Part shown: in pieces, positions 59,016-64,000 of the stretch
Layout of the letters: each line of letters starts with the position of its first letter
Position numbering within the stretch: the stretch's first letter is position 1
DNA from: Silvania hatchlandensis
Lineage (GTDB): Bacteria > Pseudomonadota > Gammaproteobacteria > Enterobacterales > Enterobacteriaceae
NCBI RefSeq assembly: GCF_025564065.1
Contig: NZ_JAMGZK010000052.1
Coordinates: forward strand, 236,324-300,323
Direction: 5' to 3'
DNA length: 64,000 bases
Notes under the pieces: generated by a model
Seen by the model: the letters and a program-made list of their open reading frames with translations, nothing else
What the model was told of the DNA's origin: nothing
Databases searched by the model: none
Position numbers and translations under genes: made by a program

Positions 59016-59094
59016 GCGGAATCTGTCCTGTTGCTAAACGATTCACTTCTATAGAAGAAGTGACAGAAAGTGCACCTGAGAGAATGCGTCTCAT
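59008..59094 (-). CDS. uof: Uof leader peptide, upstream of fur
   Basis: A 28-residue frame (MRRILSGALSVTSSIEVNRL then ATGQIPHD) runs into the fur start region and stops 8 bases inside fur. In E. coli translation of the 28-codon uof is coupled to fur, and RyhB represses fur through it. Length and overlap match. The start codon is ATG here. Confidence 0.8.
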   Translation of the reverse strand: MRRILSGALSVTSSIEVNRLATGQIPHD

Positions 59095-59256
59095 TATAGA
59101 ACTGCCATGGCTGAATGAAAACTGCAAGTCTCAAGCAAAGTATGCTTATAAAAACGTGGTACCGCCAACAAACTTGTTACAGGGTGACCCGTTTAATCCT
59201 GGTTGATTGTACAGGTATGACAGCAAAAGTTAAAAATTTGTAGCAATTATTTTGAT

Positions 59257-59271
59257 TGATAATACCTATCA
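59257..59271. promoter_or_regulatory. Candidate Fur box upstream of fur
   Basis: TGATAATACCTATCA fits the TGATAAT-N-ATTATCA core at 12 of 14 positions. It lies between fldA and uof, about 160 bases before uof, consistent with Fur autoregulation, although its distance from the promoter was not resolved. Confidence 0.5.
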
Positions 59272-59305
59272 ATGCGGCGTAACTACAGGTTACGCCGCCA
59301 CAACA

Positions 59306-59836
59306 TCAGGCGTTGAGGATGTCGTCGAGGTGCAGCTCTTCGCGGATCTGCTTAACCCATTTGTCCACGCGCTCTGCGGTCAGCTCCGGCTGGCGGTCTT
59401 CGTCGATAGCCAGGCCCACGAAGTTGTCATCATCAGCCAGACCTTTAGAGGCTTCGAAGTGATAGCCTGCAGTTGGCCAGTGGCCCACGATCACTGCGCC
59501 ACGCGGCTCAATGATGTCGCGAATGGTGCCCAGCGCATCGCAGAAGTACTCTGCGTAGTCTTCCTGGTCGCCACAGCCGAACAGGGCTACCAGTTTGCCA
59601 TTGAAGTCGATCTCTTCCAGAGACGGGAAGAAGTCGTCCCAGTCGCACTGCGCTTCACCGTAGTACCAGGTTGGGATGCCCAGCAGCAAGATATCGTAAC
59701 CTGCGATGTCTTCTTTGCTGCTTTTCGCAATGTCATGCACATCGGCAACGTCTTTACCAAGCTGTTTTTGAATGTTTTTCGCGATGTTTTCGGTGTTACC
59801 GGTGTCGCTGCCGAAAAAAATGCCGATGATTGCCAT
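59306..59836 (-). CDS. fldA: Flavodoxin FldA
   Basis: 176 residues from [20 protein letters not shown], as in E. coli; a longer in-frame reading adds 21 residues. The FMN phosphate loop SDTGNT (about 10-15) and the isoalloxazine-stacking loops PTWYYGE and [10 protein letters not shown] are present. It donates electrons to radical SAM and other enzymes, such as LipA, MiaB and BioB. In E. coli part of fur transcription starts upstream of fldA. Confidence 0.97.
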   Translation of the reverse strand: MAIIGIFFGSDTGNTENIAKNIQKQLGKDVADVHDIAKSSKEDIAGYDILLLGIPTWYYGEAQCDWDDFFPSLEEIDFNGKLVALFGCGDQEDYAEYFCDALGTIRDIIEPRGAVIVGHWPTAGYHFEASKGLADDDNFVGLAIDEDRQPELTAERVDKWVKQIREELHLDDILNA

Positions 59837-59991
59837 GAGTAAAATAACCTCTTGAAACTTAATAGTATGGTGGCGCAATTTAGCCACGGATAAGGGCAAT
59901 CATAGCAGAACAGAGAAGCCTGCGGAAACTGCTATCGCGCAGGACTGCACTCTGTGCTACATGAAAGCAACAAGGAGGGGTGTTTTCTGAC

Positions 59992-60279
59992 TTACGCTTT
60001 GTCGTGCCATTTCTCGAGCTGCAGGATCAGCATCTCTTCAATAAGCTCACTGCGGCTGATGTCGCGGGCATTTGCCAGCTCGTTCAGCGCATCGACGGCG
60101 TCCGCATTGAGTTTCAGCTCGACGCGTTTAAGCCCACGACTTTTATCGCGTTTGAGCTGATTGCGCTTATTAATGCGCAGCTGTTCATCACGCGAATGCG
60201 GATTGGTTTTCGGTCGTCCCGGGCGCCGCTCATTCGCGAACAGATCTATTGTTGTGCGGTCCGTGTTTTCTTTGGCCAT
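59992..60279 (-). CDS. ybfE: YbfE, LexA-regulated ribbon-helix-helix-like protein
   Basis: 95 residues. A basic middle (PGRPKTNPHSRDEQLRINKRNQLKRDKSRG) precedes a C-terminal RHH-like stretch VELKLNADAVDALNELANARDISRSELIEEML. E. coli ybfE is listed as SOS-regulated; no CTG-N10-CAG LexA site was found in the 128 bases upstream here. Function unknown. Confidence 0.92.
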   Translation of the reverse strand: MAKENTDRTTIDLFANERRPGRPKTNPHSRDEQLRINKRNQLKRDKSRGLKRVELKLNADAVDALNELANARDISRSELIEEMLILQLEKWHDKA

Positions 60280-60407
60280 GATTCTGAGACTTCGGGGGAA
60301 ACAAGACGCCCTGCTAAAGCCCGGGCGATAAGCGCGCCATCATACATCAGCGAAATCGGCACGCCAACGACTGGTGGCCCGCAGGCGACCAGTCGCTCTC
60401 TTTTTAA

Positions 60408-61181
60408 TCAATTTTCGATGTCGGCGAGGTAACGGCGGATGGCACGCAGCACGGCATCGGGCTTTTCGGCATGCACCCAGTGCCCGGCACCGGCAATCAC
60501 ATGCGCCCGCGCCTGTGGGAATTGCGCCAGCAGCGCGTCCCGATACGCTTCGGTGACGTAGGGCGAATTGCCGCCGGGAATAAACAGCGCCGGGTGCGAC
60601 CAGGCCGGCACCGGCTGCCAGCCAACGATGTTGCTGTACTGATCCCACAGCGCCGGCACGTTAAAGCGCCACTCACCGTCCACGAAGGATTTCAGCAGAA
60701 ACTGCACCACACCTTCTTCATCAAGGTGCTCACGCATCACCGTGGCGGCCTGCTGGCGGGTGCTGACCCCGGCCTCTGTAACGGCATTAATCGCGGCGAA
60801 AATCTCATCGTGGCGGCGCACGGCATAATCCACCGGGGCCACGTCGATCACCACCAGACCGTCAATACGTTCAGGTGCAAGCGCGGTTAGCGCCATCACC
60901 GCTTTACCGCCCATGGAGTGGCCGACAAGCGTCGCCTTTTCAATATTGTGGGCGTCCAGCGTATCGAGCAGATCCTGGGCCATATCGGCATAGGTCATCT
61001 GTACCGAGCGCGGGGACTGACCATGGTTACGCATATCCACCTGCAGGAGAGCGTGGTCCGTCACCAGATCCCGTGCCAGCACGCCGAGGTTGTCCAGGCT
61101 GCCAAACAGGCCATGAACCAGCACGATGGGAGAATTATTGTGCGGCGATTGTGCAGATTGCGCTCGGGTATTCAATTTCAT
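60408..61181 (-). CDS. ybfF: Esterase YbfF (alpha/beta hydrolase)
   Basis: 257 residues (E. coli 254). Oxyanion motif VHGLFGS, DMRNHGQSP, nucleophile elbow GHSMGG (about 88-93) and C-terminal catalytic His in GAGHWVHAEKPD (about 235) are present. In vitro it hydrolyses short acyl-CoA and malonyl esters. It is divergent from seqA, 183 bases away. Confidence 0.95.
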   Translation of the reverse strand: MKLNTRAQSAQSPHNNSPIVLVHGLFGSLDNLGVLARDLVTDHALLQVDMRNHGQSPRSVQMTYADMAQDLLDTLDAHNIEKATLVGHSMGGKAVMALTALAPERIDGLVVIDVAPVDYAVRRHDEIFAAINAVTEAGVSTRQQAATVMREHLDEEGVVQFLLKSFVDGEWRFNVPALWDQYSNIVGWQPVPAWSHPALFIPGGNSPYVTEAYRDALLAQFPQARAHVIAGAGHWVHAEKPDAVLRAIRRYLADIEN

Positions 61182-61364
61182 GGCAAAGTTCTTTTTTTAC
61201 GTATGTCAGGTTAGGGTATCATGTTGACCATTCTGCCGCCCGGCTGCAAGGAAACAGTTAAATCTGACTTTTGCCGCCACCCTGGCTTGACGCTATCCGC
61301 TGTTGGGTTTTGACCTTATACTCCCAACAACTTGTATTCAGATAAGATATCGCACTGGATTAAG

Positions 61365-61907
61365 ATGAAAACAATCGAAGTTGATGACGAGCTTTATCAG
61401 TTTATTGCCAGCCAGACACGGCATATCGGTGAAAGCGCGTCCGACATTTTACGGCGCATGCTGAAAATTGCCGCCGCCTCACAGTCCACCGCGCCTGTCG
61501 TCAAAGAAGTGCGCCAGCCAGCCGTTGTCGCGCAGCAAAAGCCGCTGAACCCGGCAAAAGACAATGTGCGTGCGATGCGCGAGCTGCTGCTGTCTGATGA
61601 ATACGCGGAACAGAAAAAAGCCGTTAACCGCTTTATGCTGGTGCTGTCTACACTCTATTCACTGGACAACAAAGCGTTTGCCGACGCCACCGAGTCCCTG
61701 CACGGTCGAACTCGCGTTTACTTCGCTGTCGATGAGCAGACGCTTTTACAGAATGGTAATCAAACTAAACCCAAACAGCTCCCTGGTACCCCGTACTGGG
61801 TGATCACCAATACCAATACCGGACGCAAGCGCGGCATGATCGAACACATCATGCAGTCGATGCAGTTCCCGGTGGAATTGACTGATAAGGTTTGCGGTAC
61901 AATTTAA
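61365..61907 (+). CDS. seqA: Replication initiation negative modulator SeqA
   Basis: 180 residues (E. coli 181) from MKTIEVDDELYQFIASQTRHIGESASDILRRML; the start 33 bases earlier is not supported. The N-terminal oligomerisation domain (1-35), a linker and the C-terminal hemimethylated-GATC domain (about 65-180, with GRTRVYFA and TNTGRKRGMIEHIM) are seen. It sequesters oriC after initiation. pgm follows 24 bases later. Confidence 0.97.
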   Translation: MKTIEVDDELYQFIASQTRHIGESASDILRRMLKIAAASQSTAPVVKEVRQPAVVAQQKPLNPAKDNVRAMRELLLSDEYAEQKKAVNRFMLVLSTLYSLDNKAFADATESLHGRTRVYFAVDEQTLLQNGNQTKPKQLPGTPYWVITNTNTGRKRGMIEHIMQSMQFPVELTDKVCGTI

Positions 61908-61931
61908 CCCTTGCATCAGAAGGACCAGGCA

Positions 61932-63572
61932 ATGGCAAATCACAATCGTGCGGGTCAGCCTGCACAACAGAGCGATTTGATTAACGTCGCCCAGCTTACC
62001 GCCCAGTACTACGTGCTGAAGCCGGAAGTGGGTAATGCAGAACACGCAGTGAAGTTTGGTACGTCAGGTCACCGTGGCAGCGCGGTTCGCCAAAGCTTTA
62101 ACGAACCGCACATTCTGGCCATTGCCCAGGCCATCGCGGAAGAGCGCGCCAAAAATGGCGTCACCGGTCCGTGCTACGTCGGTAAAGACACGCACGCGCT
62201 GTCAGAGCCTGCTTTCATTTCCGTACTGGAAGTGCTGGCGGCCAACGGCGTGGACGTGGTGATTCAGGAAAACAACGGCTATACGCCGACCCCTGCAGTG
62301 TCGAACGCTATTCTGGTGCATAACCAGCAGGGCGGGGCGCAGGCAGACGGGATTGTGATCACCCCGTCGCACAACCCGCCGGAAGATGGCGGCATCAAAT
62401 ATAACCCGCCTAACGGTGGCCCGGCTGACACCAACGTCACCAAAGTGGTGGAAGACCGCGCCAACGCTCTGCTGGCCGACGGCCTGAAAGGCGTGAAGCG
62501 GATCACGCTGGGCGAGGCGATGGCCTCCGGTCACGTGAAAGAGCAGGATCTGGTGCAGCCGTTTATTGAAGGGCTGGCGGATATCGTCGATATGGCTGCA
62601 ATCCAGAAAGCCGGTCTGAAGCTTGGCGTTGACCCGCTTGGCGGCTCCGGTATCGAATACTGGCAGCGTATTGCGGCGCACTACAAGCTGGATCTGACCA
62701 TTGTTAACGATCAGGTCGATCAGACCTTCCGCTTTATGCACCTTGATAAAGACGGCGCGATCCGTATGGACTGCTCTTCCGAGTGTGCGATGGCCGGTCT
62801 GCTGGCGCTTCGCGATAAGTTCGACCTCGCGTTTGCCAACGACCCGGACTATGACCGCCACGGGATCGTCACCCCTGCGGGCCTGATGAACCCGAACCAC
62901 TATCTGGCGGTGGCGATCAACTACCTGTTCCAGCATCGTCCACAGTGGGGCAAAGATGTGGCCGTCGGTAAAACCCTGGTCTCCTCGGCGATGATCGACC
63001 GCGTGGTTAACGATTTGGGTCGCAAACTGGTCGAAGTACCGGTTGGCTTCAAGTGGTTTGTTGACGGTCTGCACGACGGCAGCTTCGGTTTTGGCGGTGA
63101 AGAGAGCGCGGGCGCTTCCTTCCTGCGCTTCAACGGCACGCCGTGGTCCACCGACAAAGACGGCATCATCATGTGCCTGCTGGCGGCAGAAATTACGGCA
63201 GTAACCGGGAAGAATCCGCAGGAGCACTACAACGAGCTGGCAGCCCGTTTCGGTGCCCCAAGCTACAACCGTCTGCAGGCATCGGCCACGTCTGCGCAGA
63301 AAGCCGCGCTGTCTAAGCTTTCGCCAGAAATGGTCAGCGCCAGCACCCTGGCGGGTGACCCGATCACCGCACGTCTGACGGCCGCACCAGGTAATGGTGC
63401 GTCGATTGGTGGGCTGAAAGTGATGACCGACAACGGCTGGTTCGCGGCGCGTCCATCCGGTACGGAAGATGCGTACAAAATCTACTGTGAAAGCTTCCTC
63501 GGCGACGAACACCGTCAGATGATTGAGAAAGAAGCAGTTGAAATTGTCAGTGAAGTATTGAAGAACGCATAA
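61932..63572 (+). CDS. pgm: Phosphoglucomutase Pgm
   Basis: 546 residues, as in E. coli, from the ATG after AAGGACCAGGCA. The phosphoserine loop [11 protein letters not shown] (about 145-155), metal loop DPDYDRHG (about 304-311) and phosphate-binding [10 protein letters not shown] (about 515-524) are intact. It interconverts glucose-1-P and glucose-6-P for glycogen, trehalose and UDP-glucose. Its terminator appears interrupted by an insertion element. Confidence 0.97.
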   Translation: MANHNRAGQPAQQSDLINVAQLTAQYYVLKPEVGNAEHAVKFGTSGHRGSAVRQSFNEPHILAIAQAIAEERAKNGVTGPCYVGKDTHALSEPAFISVLEVLAANGVDVVIQENNGYTPTPAVSNAILVHNQQGGAQADGIVITPSHNPPEDGGIKYNPPNGGPADTNVTKVVEDRANALLADGLKGVKRITLGEAMASGHVKEQDLVQPFIEGLADIVDMAAIQKAGLKLGVDPLGGSGIEYWQRIAAHYKLDLTIVNDQVDQTFRFMHLDKDGAIRMDCSSECAMAGLLALRDKFDLAFANDPDYDRHGIVTPAGLMNPNHYLAVAINYLFQHRPQWGKDVAVGKTLVSSAMIDRVVNDLGRKLVEVPVGFKWFVDGLHDGSFGFGGEESAGASFLRFNGTPWSTDKDGIIMCLLAAEITAVTGKNPQEHYNELAARFGAPSYNRLQASATSAQKAALSKLSPEMVSASTLAGDPITARLTAAPGNGASIGGLKVMTDNGWFAARPSGTEDAYKIYCESFLGDEHRQMIEKEAVEIVSEVLKNA

Positions 63573-63581
63573 GTGTGGCTT

Positions 63582-63617
63582 GTGCGCCGGGCGGCACGGC
63601 GTTTGCCCGGCCTACGG
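63582..63617. repeat. REP element after pgm
   Basis: GCCGGGCGG...GCCCGGCCTACGG is the classic enterobacterial REP palindrome, 10-45 bases after the pgm stop. REP sites are common targets for insertion elements, and one lies 28 bases downstream. Confidence 0.85.
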
Positions 63618-63624
63618 CATCCAG

Positions 63625-63644
63625 AAACGGCAACCTTCAGGTTG
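63625..63644 (+). terminator. Left half of a probable pgm terminator, cut by the insertion element
   Basis: AAACGGCAACC-TTCA-GGTTG retains a 5-bp stem. The left arm extends further (AAACGG) than its right partner, which stops exactly where the insertion sequence begins; the expected CCGTTT and T tract are missing. Confidence 0.55.
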
Positions 63645-64000
63645 TAATGCCAGTCAGTTAAGCAACTGACTGGCCCTTTTTCGGGGCTGTGGTGTACCTC
63701 CAGGGCCTCTCCTTTACCACCCTCGGGAAGGCCCTTTCCCTTCTTGTCGGCAGCCTGACCATCTGACCCATACTTTCAAGATCACGCATCAGCTCCGGGA
63801 TACGCCCCGGTGATGCGCCCTGCAGGGTCATCAGCATTCGCATCACCATTCCGCAAGACTCTGAGAAGCTCAACTGATTCGGCCAGTAGCCTTTCAGATG
63901 CCCCGCCATTTTAATCATCTGATATCTCACCAGATTATACGCCAGTAATACGCCCCACAGCTCCTGCTCCACAAGCTCCGGCTTTTTACTTCTCAGCGTC
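63645..64000. mobile_element. IS4-type insertion sequence, one end
   Basis: It begins with TAATGCCAGTCAGTTAAG (63645-63662), which resembles the 18-base terminal repeat of IS4 as recalled (TAATGCCGATCAGTTAAG), and carries the transposase 3' end. The element runs off the window. The terminal bases also form CCAGTCAGTT-AAGC-AACTGACTGG, a perfect 10-bp hairpin at 63650-63673 overlapping the transposase stop. Confidence 0.85.
63658..64000 (-). CDS. IS4 family transposase (InsG-like), C-terminal part
   Basis: About 113 C-terminal residues, open to the window end (TLRSKKPELVEQELWGVLLA...). Segments QELWGVLLAYNLVRYQMIKMA, YWPNQLSFSESCGMVMRMLMTLQGASPGRIPELMRDL and the end PTAPKK-like tail (TTAPKKGQSVA) correspond closely to E. 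coli IS4 InsG. This part includes the region after the third catalytic acidic residue; the DDE core is mostly outside. No frameshift is seen. Confidence 0.88.
   Translation of the reverse strand, partial: TLRSKKPELVEQELWGVLLAYNLVRYQMIKMAGHLKGYWPNQLSFSESCGMVMRMLMTLQGASPGRIPELMRDLESMGQMVRLPTRRERAFPRVVKERPWRYTTAPKKGQSVA

Noticed and set aside
60280..60407. LexA box expected before ybfE
   Set aside because: No CTG-N10-CAG with AT-rich centre was found; the nearest CTG/CAG pair has the wrong spacing.
62202..63512. Long open frame antisense to pgm (436 codons)
   Set aside because: Fully inside the well-conserved pgm gene; Arg/His/Val-rich with no recognisable domain.

Overview
The window is a stretch of enterobacterial chromosome. 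Gene content and order follow the Escherichia coli K-12 14-16 minute region (ybdR-rnk-rna-dcuC-pagP-cspE-crcB-ybeM-tatE-lipA-lipB-dacA-rlpA-mrdBA-rlmH-rsfS-nadD-holA-lptE-leuS-ybeL-gltIJKL-lnt-corC-ybeY-ybeZ-miaB-ubiF-tRNA cluster-asnB-nagDCAB/nagE-glnS-chiPQ-fur-fldA-ybfE-ybfF-seqA-pgm). Divergence from E. coli, GC-rich codon use and the gene differences below point to an Enterobacter/Lelliottia/Leclercia-type member of the Enterobacteriaceae. The genus is an inference.

Layout. 1-5.2 kb: end of ybdR, rnk, an alpha/beta hydrolase and a flavin-reductase-like gene that K-12 lacks here, then rna and dcuC. The K-12 citrate-fermentation cluster between rna and dcuC is absent. 5.4-11.8 kb: an inserted Cus-type copper/silver efflux operon (unknown Cys/His/Met-rich exported protein, CusF, CusC-like, CusB, CusA), with no linked regulator. 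12-30.5 kb: core genes for lipid A palmitoylation, lipoate synthesis, rod-shape peptidoglycan synthesis, NAD synthesis, LPS export and leucyl-tRNA synthesis. cobC is missing between nadD and rsfS. 30.5-34.5 kb: an AT-rich two-partner secretion (TPS) locus with an unusually short exoprotein and a perfect-dyad Fur box, placed between ybeL and the glutamate/aspartate ABC transporter. 34.5-45.1 kb: gltIJKL with the SroC sponge RNA, then lnt-corC-ybeY-ybeZ behind a sigma-32-type promoter, miaB and ubiF. 45.2-45.9 kb: seven tRNA genes (Met, Leu, Gln, Gln, Met, Gln, Gln). 46-58.5 kb: asnB, the nag regulon with paired NagC operators, glnS and chitoporin chiPQ with NagC and ChiX signals. 58.5-63.6 kb: fur with its uof leader, fldA, ybfE, ybfF, seqA and pgm. 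From 63,645: one end of an IS4-type element that seems to have cut through the pgm terminator.

How it works together. The amino-sugar genes form one circuit: ChiP admits chito-oligosaccharides, NagE imports GlcNAc, NagA and NagB convert GlcNAc-6-P to fructose-6-P, and NagC represses from three operators recognised here. Iron control is visible at fur/uof and, by inference, at the TPS locus. The most interesting less-characterised items are the 133-residue protein heading the cus-like operon, the short Fur-linked TPS exoprotein, a 28-residue membrane protein between cspE and crcB, the leader in front of rnk, and a NagE whose membrane half appears to differ from the K-12 type.
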